Source: Stenotrophomonas sp. PS02289 (GTDB lineage Bacteria > Pseudomonadota > Gammaproteobacteria > Xanthomonadales > Xanthomonadaceae). Taken from it: DNA of 62,358 nt. Below are positions 8,009 to 17,447 of this stretch, piece by piece. The notes under the pieces were generated by a model, which had not been told where the DNA came from, ran no database searches, and was given only the letters and a program-made list of their open reading frames with translations. Where the stretch lies: positions 1 through 62,358 of the forward strand of contig NZ_JASCOZ010000006.1 in assembly GCF_029960115.1 (NCBI RefSeq), read 5' to 3'. The position numbers and the translations under genes are program-made. Numbering within the stretch: position 1 is the stretch's first letter; each line of letters opens with the position of its first letter.

Positions 8009-8332
8009 ATGACCGCCATTCTTCAAGCCGACTCCACCTTGACCGACCGCTATCAGACGACGGTCCCGGAGCCCGTGCGCCGCGCGCTTGGCTTGCGCAA
8101 GCGTGATGCCATCCACTACGAAGTGCTGGCGGATGGACAGGTGCGCATTACCAAAGGCGGCCAGCGCAATGACGATCCCGTCGTGGCCTCATTTCTGGGC
8201 TTGCTCGAGGAGGACATGAAATCCGGCCGCAACGTCTCCCCCGTTGATGCTGATCTGGTTGCCCAGCTCCAGAAGCTGGTAGCGGGTGTGGACATCGACC
8301 TCGATGCGCCGCTGGATCCCGATGATGAGTAA
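8009..8332 (+). CDS. prlF: Type II antitoxin PrlF (AbrB/SpoVT fold)
   Basis: A 107-residue antitoxin close to the 111 residues of E. coli PrlF (SohA). The N-terminal swapped-hairpin DNA-binding domain is seen as STLTDRYQTTVPEPVRRALGLRKRD (a longer motif, residues 8-32) with VLADGQVRI after it. The C-terminal part, DPVVASFLGLLEEDM to the acidic end, would bind and block the YhaV toxin. It is six bases upstream of the toxin gene and 31 bases downstream of a perfect palindrome, the usual autoregulated layout of toxin-antitoxin pairs. Confidence 0.9.
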   Translation: MTAILQADSTLTDRYQTTVPEPVRRALGLRKRDAIHYEVLADGQVRITKGGQRNDDPVVASFLGLLEEDMKSGRNVSPVDADLVAQLQKLVAGVDIDLDAPLDPDDE

Positions 8333-8338
8333 CCCGGA

Positions 8339-8821
8339 ATGGTTATCCATGGATGGACCGTCTACGCGCACGCTTGCTTTGCAGAGCAGCTCACCGGCCT
8401 GATAGAGGCCGTTGCAGATGCTGCGCGGCGCAGGCCAGATGACTTCCGCAGGACCAACGCATTCAAGCGGCTGTCTGCGGTAACCGCGCTGGCGTTTGAC
8501 CAGATTCCATCCCATCCGGCCGATCCCAGATATCGACAGGGTGCAACGCTCGGTACGAACCACCAACACTGGTTCCGTGCGAAGTTCTTCCAGCAGTATC
8601 GGCTGTTCTTCCGATTCAATGATCGGGAAAAGGTCATCATCCTTGCCTGGGTCAACGACGAGAAGACGCTGCGCGCATACGGGTCGAAAACAGATGCGTA
8701 CGCCACCTTCCAACGAATGTTGGCCAACGGTAGACCGCCAGACGACTGGAACGCGCTGAAGGCCGCCGTCGTGGACGACACAGAACTGAAAAGACTGATG
8801 ACGCTGTCCCAGAAGACGTAG
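8339..8821 (+). CDS. yhaV: Type II toxin YhaV, ribonuclease of the RelE superfamily
   Basis: A 160-residue homologue of E. coli YhaV (154 residues), a ribosome-associated or free mRNA interferase whose activity is neutralised by PrlF. Conserved segments are HGWTVYAHACF at the N-terminus, HWFRAKFFQQYRLFFRF, EKVIILAWVNDEKTLR and YGSKTDAYATFQRML near the C-terminus. The gene follows prlF by six bases. Its TAG stop is formed by the GTAG head of an SMAG-like hairpin that begins at 8818. The frame is intact and all typical blocks are present, so the toxin is probably functional. Confidence 0.9.
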   Translation: MVIHGWTVYAHACFAEQLTGLIEAVADAARRRPDDFRRTNAFKRLSAVTALAFDQIPSHPADPRYRQGATLGTNHQHWFRAKFFQQYRLFFRFNDREKVIILAWVNDEKTLRAYGSKTDAYATFQRMLANGRPPDDWNALKAAVVDDTELKRLMTLSQKT

Positions 8822-8840
8822 AGACGCGCCATGCGCGTCT
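8818..8840. repeat. SMAG-like GTAG hairpin at the yhaV stop
   Basis: GTAG then AGACGCGC-CAT-GCGCGTCT, a perfect 8-bp stem with a three-base loop. The TAG of the repeat head is the stop codon of yhaV. It may act as the transcript end of the toxin-antitoxin operon. Confidence 0.65.
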
Positions 8841-8915
8841 GCGCTGCGGATCGGCCGCGCGCGACGCCGGGCAAATCCGTAAACTGGCTGCAGGGCCAAC
8901 AGAAAGGACGCGCCG

Positions 8916-10109
8916 GTGAGCCAGGGATCCGCCGAACACCTCACGATTGAACCGCTCTCCTACCATCGCGCGCTGGTGGCGTACCTGAAAGCGCATGAGC
9001 CGGAGGTCTGGGCCTGGGCCAGTGCCCAGAAGACCCAGGACGACTACCAGCAGCAGGTCCGCAGCGAGCTGTTGCGCGACACCTATCGACTGGAGCCGGA
9101 CGCCCACCCTGACGTGTACGCGAGCCTGCGCCTGGCCATGCAGCGCCTGGGCGTGGAGGCACCGGCGACGCTGTATCAGGCCGGCAGCCAGCAGATGAAC
9201 GCGTCACTGGTGTTCGTGCCGGGCGAAATCCACGTGGTCCTGCAGGGGCAGATTCTGGAGCGGCTGGGCGAGGATGAGCGGCTGGCGCTGTTCGGCCACG
9301 AGGTCGCGCATTACCTGCTGTGGCTGCGCGACGGTGGCGACTACCACGTTGCCGACCGCATCCTCTGCGATGCGCTGGCCGCGCGCCACGCCAGCGCCAG
9401 CCATGCGGAAACGCTCCGTCGCTACTCGCTGCATACCGAACTGTTTGCCGACCGCGCCGGTGCGCTGGCCGCGCAATCGGTGGCGGCGGCGGTATCGACC
9501 CTGGTGAAGGTGGATACCGGTATCGCCAATCCTGATCCGGCGGCGTACCTGCGCCAGGCGGCGGAGATCGACTCCGGACGCCGCAAGCGCAGCGCGGCCG
9601 GCACCCATCCCGAAAACGTGGTGCGCGCCCGCGCGCTGGACCTGTGGTGGAAGGCTGAGCCGGAGCTTGACGAATGGGTGGCTGACAAGCTGTGTGGCCC
9701 GTTGGTCCTCAACGCACTCGATCTGCCGGACCAGCTGCGCCTGACCGCGATGACGCGCGGCTTTCTCGCTTACTTCCTGGCCGACGACAGCGTGCGCGCC
9801 GAGCCCTTGTTGAACCAGGCGCGCCATCTGTTTCCCGACTGGCGCGACGACGAGCCCGTGGTGACGCCCGCTACGTTCCGCGAGGCCCAGGTGGATGCCA
9901 GCGTGCTGGACTATCTGAATGCATTGATGCTCGACCTGTCGCTGGTGGACGCCGACACCCAGGACGCCGCCCTGCTGCGCAGCTACCTGGTGGCACGCGA
10001 GCTGGACAGCGTAGAGGCGCTGCAGACCAACCTGAAACGCGACGCCCGCATGGGCAAACGCGAACTCGACAAACTGAAGAAGAAGGCCGACACGGTGGTG
10101 GCCGCATGA
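8916..10109 (+). CDS. M48-type zinc metallopeptidase partnered with the DUF4011 helicase
   Basis: A 397-residue cytoplasmic protein (no signal peptide) starting at GTG 8916 with AAAGGA upstream. The zinc site is HEVAH in LFGHEVAHYLL (about residues 126-136), and the third ligand is probably the Glu of ELFADRAG about 45 residues later, the M48 layout. Before it, NASLVFVPGEIHVVLQG matches the M48 entry strand. The C-terminal 200 residues are helical with a charged end (KRELDKLKKKAD). M48 members such as HtpX and BepA are envelope proteases, but this one lacks membrane segments. Its TGA overlaps the ATG of the 1831-residue helicase gene, so both are made together; protease-regulated control of that enzyme is an inference. 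Confidence 0.82.
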   Translation: MSQGSAEHLTIEPLSYHRALVAYLKAHEPEVWAWASAQKTQDDYQQQVRSELLRDTYRLEPDAHPDVYASLRLAMQRLGVEAPATLYQAGSQQMNASLVFVPGEIHVVLQGQILERLGEDERLALFGHEVAHYLLWLRDGGDYHVADRILCDALAARHASASHAETLRRYSLHTELFADRAGALAAQSVAAAVSTLVKVDTGIANPDPAAYLRQAAEIDSGRRKRSAAGTHPENVVRARALDLWWKAEPELDEWVADKLCGPLVLNALDLPDQLRLTAMTRGFLAYFLADDSVRAEPLLNQARHLFPDWRDDEPVVTPATFREAQVDASVLDYLNALMLDLSLVDADTQDAALLRSYLVARELDSVEALQTNLKRDARMGKRELDKLKKKADTVVAA

Positions 10110-13100
10110 ACGAGACAACCGACGCAACCGTGCCAACCCCGATCGACACGCCGATCGATACCCCGACGACCACGCTGGCCGCGCTGATCGACGCGCAGGG
10201 CGGCGCGGCGCTGCCGACCGACGATGTGCTGGTGCTGGTGTTGCCGCTGTTCGAGCAGGTCGCACACCTGCATGCGCAGGGGCGCGTGGCGGCGCTGGCC
10301 CCTGCCGCCGTCATGCTCGGTTCCGATGGCGGTCTGCACCTGCGCCAGCCAGAGGGGCAGCCGCCGCAGCTGAACATCGGCGCGGTGCACCGGGTACAGC
10401 CCCTGCCGGCTTCCACCTTGAACATCGTCGGTGAGCTGCGTCGGTCCCACGATCCGAAGGGATGGGAAGAACTCAGCAATCTGGAGGTCCAGGAGAACCT
10501 CGAGGCCCCGATCGAGCGGCCGGTGTTCCTGCCCGGCTACGCCAGCTGGGAGCTGGCGCTGGGCCATCACGACGAAATTGCCGACATCTTCCGCCTCGGC
10601 CTGCTGCTGGCAGCGTTGGCCGGTGGGCTGGACTTCGATGACCTGGACGACCTGAAGCGCTTCGCCGCGCACCGGCGCAACCTGTTCACCGTGGTTGACC
10701 GGCTCAACCCCATTGTCGCCGCCGTCATCGTGGAGATGACCGCGCTCAACCGCCACGACCGTGCAACAGATGTCGCCGGACTGGCCCAGCGTTTGCGCAC
10801 CTGGCGCGACCAGCCGGACGTGCTGGATGTGGAGCGCGTGCTGGCCGGTGCGCGGGGTGCCAATCCGCGCCGTGCAGCGGTGCTGTCGCATCTGCGCGAC
10901 CGGCTGTTCGATCTGTCCCGGCGCAACCGCCTGCTGTATTTCAAACCGACTGCCAGCAGCGTCAACCTGACCGTTTCCAGCGTGCCGTTGATGCTGAATC
11001 TGGAAAGCATCCGCGCCGAGCACATCTGCACCTGGGGCGGCCCGTTCGCCGCCGATGTGTCCGCGGGTCGTGCGGTGGACCTGCAGCGTTGGCTGCGTTT
11101 CGAGGACCAACCCTACCTGCCGGTGGCGCTGGACAAACTGATCCAGGAAGCGCGGCGCGACCGCGCCGAGTACGGCTTCAGCAACCTGCGCCTGGTGGTC
11201 GCGTTCCTGCGCTGGCACAACCTCAAGGAAACCCCGGAAGAGCGCATCACCACGCCCCTGCTGTGGCTGCCGGTCGCACTGACCAAGCGCAAGGGCGTGC
11301 GTGACCAGTACGTCATGCAGGCCGAAGAGGGTGAAGCCGAGTTCAACCCGGTGCTGCGCCATCAGCTGCGGCAGCTGTACGACATCCAGCTGCCGGAAAC
11401 GGTGGATCTGCAGAAGACCTCCATCGCGCAGATCCATGCCGACCTGCTGGCGCAGATCCACCGCAGCGAGCCGTCGGTGGAACTGCGGCTGGTGGAAAAG
11501 GCGCAGATCAAAGTGGTGCGGCAGAAGGCACTGCAGCGCCTGCAGCAGTATCAGCGGCGACGCACGTCCTCCCGTAGCACCCGTGCGGGACACGGGTTGC
11601 CCGATTACAGCTATGACCGCGACGATTATCGCCCGCTGGGACGCGCCCTGTTCGAGCGCTGGGTGCGACCGTCCGCGCTGCCGCAGCAGTTTGAAGCTGG
11701 CGCGGCACCGGTGGCCGGCCCCCGTCATGCCTGGATGGTCGCCGAAGCCGCCGAACAGGAGCGCGTCGGTTATGAACTGCAGGAGTCGGACGGCCATCGC
11801 TATGCCTGGGACCTGGACCTGACCCAGGTCAGCCTGGCCAACTTCAACTACCGCAAGATGTCGCTGGTCCGCGATTACAACCAGCTGCTGGACGCACCAG
11901 GGGAAAATCCAGCGTTCGATCACGTGTTCTCGATCGACCCACGCGCGGTTGACCTGCAGGCCCCCGAGCCGGTGCCGGTGCGCGAACAGTGGAACGTGGT
12001 GGCGTCTGATGCCACCCAGAACGCTGCAGTGGGAATGGCGCGCAGCCTGCGTAGTTTCATCATCCAGGGGCCGCCAGGCACCGGCAAGTCGCAGACCATC
12101 ACCAACCTGATCGCCGACTACGCAGGGCGCGGCAAGCGTGTGCTGTTCGTGTGCGAGAAGCGGGCCGCGCTCGACGTGGTGTTCCACCGTCTCAAGCAGG
12201 CCGGCCTGGAGCCACTGTGCTGCCTCATCCACGACTCGCAGGCGGACAAGAAGGCGTTCATCGCCGACCTGCGCGAGGGCTACGAGCGGTGGATCGCCCA
12301 ACCCCACGAAAGCGAGCGCCTGGGGCAGCTGCGCGATGGGACACTGGAGGCGCTGGAGCGCCACCAGCTTCAGGTGGATGCCTTTGAACAGGCGATGGCG
12401 TCGGTACCCGAGCCGCTGGGTACCAGCGTGCGCCAACTCGTCCGCCGCATGGCCGGCCTGCCGACGGCCGCCGCGCTAGACGCGGCGCAGCGCGAGCGGC
12501 TGCCGAGCCTGGCGTCATGGGATCACCATCGCGAACTCGCCCAGCGCGTGCAGCGCGAACTGCACGACCGCTTCGGTCTGCTCAGCCTGGCAGCGCATCC
12601 GTTCGGCCGACTGTCGGCCGATGTGGTCAATGACGAGCGCGCCTATGCGCGTGCGGGCCAGTGGGTCGAGGACGGCGAGGCGCTGCTGGCGCAGCTGGAT
12701 CCGGTGTTCGAGGACACGGCGCGCCTGATCACGCCCGCCATGACCGCACAGCAGGCGCAGTCGCTGGCAGTGGAGGCGCAGTGGCTGCTTGACCAGGGAC
12801 TGGCTGCACATCTGTCGCTGGTGGAGGACAGCTCCAGCCAGTCGCTTGAGCTGCTGGGCATCCAGTCCTCGCTGGCCCAGGCCGAGCAGGCACTGGCAGT
12901 CGCCCGCCAGGACACCGGCTACTGGCGCGACAAGCTGGAACCCGGTGACACCCGGGCCGCCATCGAACTGATGCAGCGCCTGGAGCCATTCGCGCTGCGC
13001 TGGCTGCAGCCGGCATGGTGGAAACTGCGCGGCGAGCTGCGCCGTCGCTATGACTTTGGACGGCACGCTGTGCACCCGGGCTACGTCCGTGTGCTGCAGG

Positions 13101-15601
13101 CGCTGGCCGCCGAGCACGCCGCCGCCTCGGCGCTGGACGCGGCCGATGCGGCCAGCCGCAGCCGCTACGGTGTCTCCAGCATGCGCGCGTTCCTCGAGGC
13201 GCTGGCGCAATGCAAGCAGCGCCTGGCCAGCTCGGCCGACCTGCGCGCGCTGGTCGCGCACCTGCGCCAGGCGGTGGATCCGGTGACCGCGGCCCGCGCC
13301 GAGGCGCTGGCTGCCGAACCGCTGGCCAAGCTGGCCCAGCGCATCACCGCCAACATCGAGCTGTCGGATGCACTCAGCCTGGACCAGGTGGCCGAGCTGC
13401 TGCGCGACCTGCGCGAGGTGCTGGACGATCTGCCCGACCTGTTGCCCCTGCTACGCGCGGTGCAGGCGGCCGAGCCGGCCGTGCGCACCGCGCTGCGGAC
13501 GCTGCCGGGGCCCTGGGAAAGCATGGAGTCGGCCATCGCCGACGAGGCGCTGCGCCGGATCGAACGCGAAGCACCGCAGCTGGCGCGCTTCGACGGTGTG
13601 CAGCTGGCCGCCGCCGCGCGTCGCATTGCCCGGCACCAGCAATCGCTGCTGGGGTTGAATGCCCAGGTGGTGCAGGCCACCCTGCACCGCCTGTTCGCGG
13701 CCAACGTCCGCCAGGCCTCGCTGTCCACCAGCCAGCTGGATGCCGCCGGAAAAGAGTTCAAGAAGCAGTACAGCACCGGTCGTCGCGAACTGGAGCATGA
13801 GTTCGGCAAGAGCATGCGCCATCGCTCGATCCGCGACCTGTCCGACGATGAAACCGGCCTGGTGATCAACGATCTCAAGCCGATCTGGCTGATGAGTCCA
13901 TTGTCGGTGTCCGACACGCTGCCGCTGTCACCGGACTTGTTCGACGTGGTCATCTTCGATGAGGCCAGCCAGATTCCCACCGAGGAAGCGGTGCCGGCCT
14001 TGAGCCGCGCCCGTCAGATCGTGGTGGTCGGCGATGAAATGCAGCTGCCGCCCACCAGCTTCTTCTCGGCCAGCGGCGAGGGCGAAGAAGAAGTCGTCGT
14101 GGAAGAAGATGGGGAAAAGATCGCCATCAACATGGACTCCGACAGCCTGCTCAACCAGGCGGCGCGAAACCTGCCCGCCACCCTGCTGGCCTGGCACTAC
14201 CGCAGCCGGCATGAGTCGCTGATCAGCTTCTCCAACGCGGCGTTCTACGACGGTCGGCTGGTGACGATTCCGGATCGAAGGATCGAGCCGGACGAAGATG
14301 AAGTGCCGCTGTTCTCCTCGGCCGACGAAGATGCAGGTCAGCGTGGCGCGGAGACCCTGCTGTCGCGCGCGGTGAGTTTCCATCGACTGGAAGACGGCGT
14401 GTATGTGAGCCGACGCAACCAGCCGGAGGCACGTTACATCGCGCAGATGGTGCGCGAGATGCTGCGCCGCGAGACCGGCCTGAGCATCGGCATCGTCGCC
14501 TTCTCCGAGGCGCAGCAGGACGAGATCGAGACGGCGCTGGAAGCGCTGGCGGCCGAAGATGCCGACTTCGCCACGCGGCTGGAGCGCGAGTACATCCGCG
14601 AGGACGAGGACCAGTTCAACGGGTTGTTCATCAAGAACCTCGAGAACGTGCAGGGCGATGAGCGCGACGTCATCATCCTCAGCATCTGCTACGCGCCGGG
14701 GCCGGACGGCAAGATGCTGATGAACTTCGGCCCGATCAACCAGCGCGGCGGCGAGAAGCGCCTCAACGTGATCTTCAGCCGCGCCCGTCACCGCATGGCG
14801 GTGGTCTCCACTATCCAGGCCGACGCCATCACCAACACCCACAATGACGGTGCCGCGGCGTTGCGCGCGTTCCTGCAGTTCGCCCAGGCCAGTGCCCGCG
14901 GCGACATGGAGCGGGCGCAGACCGTGCTGTCCACGCTCAATGCGGGTGCGCGCGATGTGTTCGCACGCACCGCCAGCACCGACAGCATCCGTCAGGAGAT
15001 CGCCCAGGTGCTGCGCCAGCGCGGTCACATCGTGCACGAGCATGTGGGCCGCTCGCAGTTCCGCTGCGACCTGGCGGTGGTGGATCCGGACAGCGGCGAC
15101 TACCAGCTCGCCATCCTGCTCGACCGACCGGACGACACCGTGCTGGATACCCGCGAACGCTATGTGTTCCGCCCCGGCATCCTGCGTGGCTTCGGCTGGC
15201 GGGTGATCGATGTGCCCGGCCGGGACTGGCTGCGCGATCAGGACGCGGTGCTTGCACGCATCGACCAGGCGCTGCAGGGGCATGAGGAGCCGGACGACGG
15301 TGCAGACGAGGTGAGGCTGCCACCGGTGGTCTTGCCGGTGGAGGAAAGCACCGCCCCGGTGGCGCCGGCGTCCGAGCCGCTGCCCGACGAAACCGTGGTG
15401 CGGTTGAGCTTCGAGCAGGGGGCCTCACGCAAGTTCTGGACCGCTGCGCTCAACGGCATGGAACTGACGGTGAGCTTCGGGCGCATCGGCACCACGGGCC
15501 AGTCCAATCTCAAGGCGTTCGACAGTGTCGAGCGCGCGCGCCGCGAGATGGACAAGCTGGTGGCCGAGAAGCTGCGCAAGGGCTACATCGAGGCGTCTTG
15601 A
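10106..15601 (+). CDS. Giant kinase-like/DUF4011/SF1 helicase/REase/WGR protein
   Basis: An 1831-residue protein beginning in the ATGA overlap at 10106. Parts in order: residues about 40-240 read like a degenerate protein kinase (a GYASWE and DIFRLGLLLAALAGG segment resembling the APE-to-helix F region, but no HRD or DFG); DUF4011 from about 255 (LRDRLFDLSRRNRLLYF); SF1 helicase with Walker A GPPGTGKSQT (about 655), Walker B VVIFDEASQIP (about 1280), VGDEMQLPPTS, YRSRHESLI, VQGDERDVIILS and LNVIFSRARHRM; a restriction-endonuclease-like domain near 1645-1715 (RSQFRCDLAVV); and a C-terminal WGR domain (FWTAALNGMELTVSFGRIGTTGQ). DUF4011-helicase-nuclease proteins occur in bacterial defence loci. 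Function here is inferred: nucleic-acid surveillance or cleavage. Confidence 0.85.
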   Translation: MNETTDATVPTPIDTPIDTPTTTLAALIDAQGGAALPTDDVLVLVLPLFEQVAHLHAQGRVAALAPAAVMLGSDGGLHLRQPEGQPPQLNIGAVHRVQPLPASTLNIVGELRRSHDPKGWEELSNLEVQENLEAPIERPVFLPGYASWELALGHHDEIADIFRLGLLLAALAGGLDFDDLDDLKRFAAHRRNLFTVVDRLNPIVAAVIVEMTALNRHDRATDVAGLAQRLRTWRDQPDVLDVERVLAGARGANPRRAAVLSHLRDRLFDLSRRNRLLYFKPTASSVNLTVSSVPLMLNLESIRAEHICTWGGPFAADVSAGRAVDLQRWLRFEDQPYLPVALDKLIQEARRDRAEYGFSNLRLVVAFLRWHNLKETPEERITTPLLWLPVALTKRKGVRDQYVMQAEEGEAEFNPVLRHQLRQLYDIQLPETVDLQKTSIAQIHADLLAQIHRSEPSVELRLVEKAQIKVVRQKALQRLQQYQRRRTSSRSTRAGHGLPDYSYDRDDYRPLGRALFERWVRPSALPQQFEAGAAPVAGPRHAWMVAEAAEQERVGYELQESDGHRYAWDLDLTQVSLANFNYRKMSLVRDYNQLLDAPGENPAFDHVFSIDPRAVDLQAPEPVPVREQWNVVASDATQNAAVGMARSLRSFIIQGPPGTGKSQTITNLIADYAGRGKRVLFVCEKRAALDVVFHRLKQAGLEPLCCLIHDSQADKKAFIADLREGYERWIAQPHESERLGQLRDGTLEALERHQLQVDAFEQAMASVPEPLGTSVRQLVRRMAGLPTAAALDAAQRERLPSLASWDHHRELAQRVQRELHDRFGLLSLAAHPFGRLSADVVNDERAYARAGQWVEDGEALLAQLDPVFEDTARLITPAMTAQQAQSLAVEAQWLLDQGLAAHLSLVEDSSSQSLELLGIQSSLAQAEQALAVARQDTGYWRDKLEPGDTRAAIELMQRLEPFALRWLQPAWWKLRGELRRRYDFGRHAVHPGYVRVLQALAAEHAAASALDAADAASRSRYGVSSMRAFLEALAQCKQRLASSADLRALVAHLRQAVDPVTAARAEALAAEPLAKLAQRITANIELSDALSLDQVAELLRDLREVLDDLPDLLPLLRAVQAAEPAVRTALRTLPGPWESMESAIADEALRRIEREAPQLARFDGVQLAAAARRIARHQQSLLGLNAQVVQATLHRLFAANVRQASLSTSQLDAAGKEFKKQYSTGRRELEHEFGKSMRHRSIRDLSDDETGLVINDLKPIWLMSPLSVSDTLPLSPDLFDVVIFDEASQIPTEEAVPALSRARQIVVVGDEMQLPPTSFFSASGEGEEEVVVEEDGEKIAINMDSDSLLNQAARNLPATLLAWHYRSRHESLISFSNAAFYDGRLVTIPDRRIEPDEDEVPLFSSADEDAGQRGAETLLSRAVSFHRLEDGVYVSRRNQPEARYIAQMVREMLRRETGLSIGIVAFSEAQQDEIETALEALAAEDADFATRLEREYIREDEDQFNGLFIKNLENVQGDERDVIILSICYAPGPDGKMLMNFGPINQRGGEKRLNVIFSRARHRMAVVSTIQADAITNTHNDGAAALRAFLQFAQASARGDMERAQTVLSTLNAGARDVFARTASTDSIRQEIAQVLRQRGHIVHEHVGRSQFRCDLAVVDPDSGDYQLAILLDRPDDTVLDTRERYVFRPGILRGFGWRVIDVPGRDWLRDQDAVLARIDQALQGHEEPDDGADEVRLPPVVLPVEESTAPVAPASEPLPDETVVRLSFEQGASRKFWTAALNGMELTVSFGRIGTTGQSNLKAFDSVERARREMDKLVAEKLRKGYIEAS

Positions 15602-15614
15602 TGCACGAGGAGGA

Positions 15615-15636
15615 GCCGGGCTGAGCCCGGCGCTAC
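15615..15636. repeat. SMAG-like hairpin between convergent genes
   Basis: GCCGGGCT-GAGCCCGGC with the reversed GTAG head (GCTAC) at its right end. It overlaps the stop codon of the MFS transporter on the minus strand and lies just beyond the helicase stop, so it separates convergent transcripts. Confidence 0.6.
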
Positions 15637-17447
15637 CGGAACCGGGCTTCGATCTCTTCCAGGGTCCTGCCTTTGGTTTCCGGTAGCCAGAACGCCGCGA
15701 CCAGGAAATACAGCAGCGTGCAGCCGGCCCAGAAGAAGAACATGCTGGCGTAGCCGTAATGGCCGACCGTGGGCAGGAACATCGCCGCGATCACGGTGGA
15801 CACGAACTGGTTGATGAGCAACGCGATGCTCATGCCATTGGAACGGATGCGCGTGGGCATCAGCTCCGACAGCGCGAGCCAAACACACACGCCCGGGCCG
15901 ACCGCGAAGAACGCCACGAACAGCAGGATGCAGCCGGCGACCAGCCAGCCGTGGGTGGGCGACGGCACCGGACCCACGCTGGCGCGTTCGATCACCAGGG
16001 GGGCGTCCGCGGCCTGCGCCGGGTCCGGGAAGGGATTCAGGTGCAGGCTGCGGAAGAAGCGGCCGATCACGCTGTCGGCAGACACCGCATCCTCGCGGCG
16101 GATCTGCAGCGCCGCATCGGTGGGGCTGTCGCTGCGCAGCGAACGCACGTTGTTGAAATCGCCGTAGGCATAGGACACGGTCAGCTGCTGCGGCCGGGCG
16201 TCGGCATGGCGGTCCAGCTGTGCCCATTGCGCCGCATCCAGGGTCAGGTCGAGCGCTTCGCCGCTGACCTGCTGCTGCAGGATCGGCCGAACATCCACGC
16301 GACCCTGCTCGCCACGCACGAACAGCAGTGCCGCGCACAGCAGCGCCACGGTAATGCCACCGGTGCCGAGCATGAGCAGGAATTTGCGGCCCTTGCGGTC
16401 CACCAGCACCAGCGCGACCACGGTCATGAGGGCGTTGAGCAGTTTGATGGCCACGTCGGCCCCGTTCGCCGCCGCGCCGGGCAGGCCGGCCTGGTTGAGG
16501 ATGTTCACCGCATACGCCAGCACGGAATTGATGCCGGTCGCCTGGGTGAATGCCAGCACCAGGCACGCCAGCACGAACGGCCACACATAGCGGCGGCTCA
16601 GCAGCGGGTCGCGCACGCGTGATCCGCGCGCCAGTGCCTGGGTCTGTTCCGGTGCCTGCATGCTCTGCAGGGTCGGTTCCACCTCGCTGGCCGCCACCGT
16701 GCGCTGAAGCGCGGCACGGGCCTTGTCGAGCTGGCCACGACGGGCCAGCCAGCGCGGGGATTCACTGATGAACAGCGCGCCGAAGGTAAACACCAGCCCG
16801 GGCAGCAGGCAGCTCCAGAAGATGGTGCGCCACGCGTGGTCTTTGACCTCGAACAGCAGCCGCTGCTGCTCGGCCGCGGGCAGATGGCGCACGCTCTCTG
16901 CGGCGGCATCGACCGCATGCGCCTGGTACAGACCGATCACTGCCGCCAGCACCAGGCCGATGGTGAGCAGCAGCTGGAACAGTCCCGCACCGCGTCCGCG
17001 CCGCTCCGGGCTGAGCACTTCGGCCAGGTACAGCGGCACGACCACGCCGATCAGGCCGCCGCTGATGCCCTGCAGCAGTCGGCCCAGCAGCAGCGCGCCG
17101 TAGCCTTCCGAGAGCGCCATCACCGGGATGCTCAGGGTGAACAAGGCACCGGCCAGGACCAGGGTGTTGCGCCGCCCGACCAGGTCGGCGATGGCACCGG
17201 CAAACAGCGAGGAGAGCACGCTGCCCAGCAGCACCGCCGCGACCACGAAGCCCAGCTGCTGGCTGGTGAGGTGCCAGCTGGCGGTCGCCGTCGCCTCCAG
17301 ATAGGGCAGCGCGCCGGCGATGATGCCGATGTCGATGCCGTACAGCAGTCCGCCCATGCCGCCAATGAACAACAGGTAGCGCACCGGCCATCGGGGGCCT
17401 TCTGCGTGGGTGTTGAGGGTGGCGTGCGAGGCGGCGGCAGATGTCAT
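15633..17447 (-). CDS. MFS sugar porter of the GalNAc cluster
   Basis: A 604-residue transporter of the MFS sugar porter family, in the inner membrane. Hallmarks are GLLYGIDIGIIAGALPYL in TM1, the DLVGRRNTLVLAGALF loop 2-3 motif, GRLLQGISGGLIGVVVPLYLAE in TM4, PESPRW-like SESPRWLARRG after TM6, and ATGINSVLAYA in TM7. It is about 130 residues longer than usual (typically 460-480) because of a hydrophilic insertion of about 125 residues between TM9 and TM10. It is co-translated with agaR (ATGA overlap at 17444-17447) and probably moves N-acetylgalactosamine or a related sugar across the inner membrane, standing in for the AgaP permease of other bacteria. Substrate is inferred from context. Confidence 0.85.
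   Translation of the reverse strand: MTSAAASHATLNTHAEGPRWPVRYLLFIGGMGGLLYGIDIGIIAGALPYLEATATASWHLTSQQLGFVVAAVLLGSVLSSLFAGAIADLVGRRNTLVLAGALFTLSIPVMALSEGYGALLLGRLLQGISGGLIGVVVPLYLAEVLSPERRGRGAGLFQLLLTIGLVLAAVIGLYQAHAVDAAAESVRHLPAAEQQRLLFEVKDHAWRTIFWSCLLPGLVFTFGALFISESPRWLARRGQLDKARAALQRTVAASEVEPTLQSMQAPEQTQALARGSRVRDPLLSRRYVWPFVLACLVLAFTQATGINSVLAYAVNILNQAGLPGAAANGADVAIKLLNALMTVVALVLVDRKGRKFLLMLGTGGITVALLCAALLFVRGEQGRVDVRPILQQQVSGEALDLTLDAAQWAQLDRHADARPQQLTVSYAYGDFNNVRSLRSDSPTDAALQIRREDAVSADSVIGRFFRSLHLNPFPDPAQAADAPLVIERASVGPVPSPTHGWLVAGCILLFVAFFAVGPGVCVWLALSELMPTRIRSNGMSIALLINQFVSTVIAAMFLPTVGHYGYASMFFFWAGCTLLYFLVAAFWLPETKGRTLEEIEARFR

Noticed and set aside
9692..10105. 138 extra codons in front of the giant helicase gene
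   Set aside because: They lie within the M48 peptidase gene in another frame and look like a high-GC shadow; ATG 10106 overlaps the peptidase stop.
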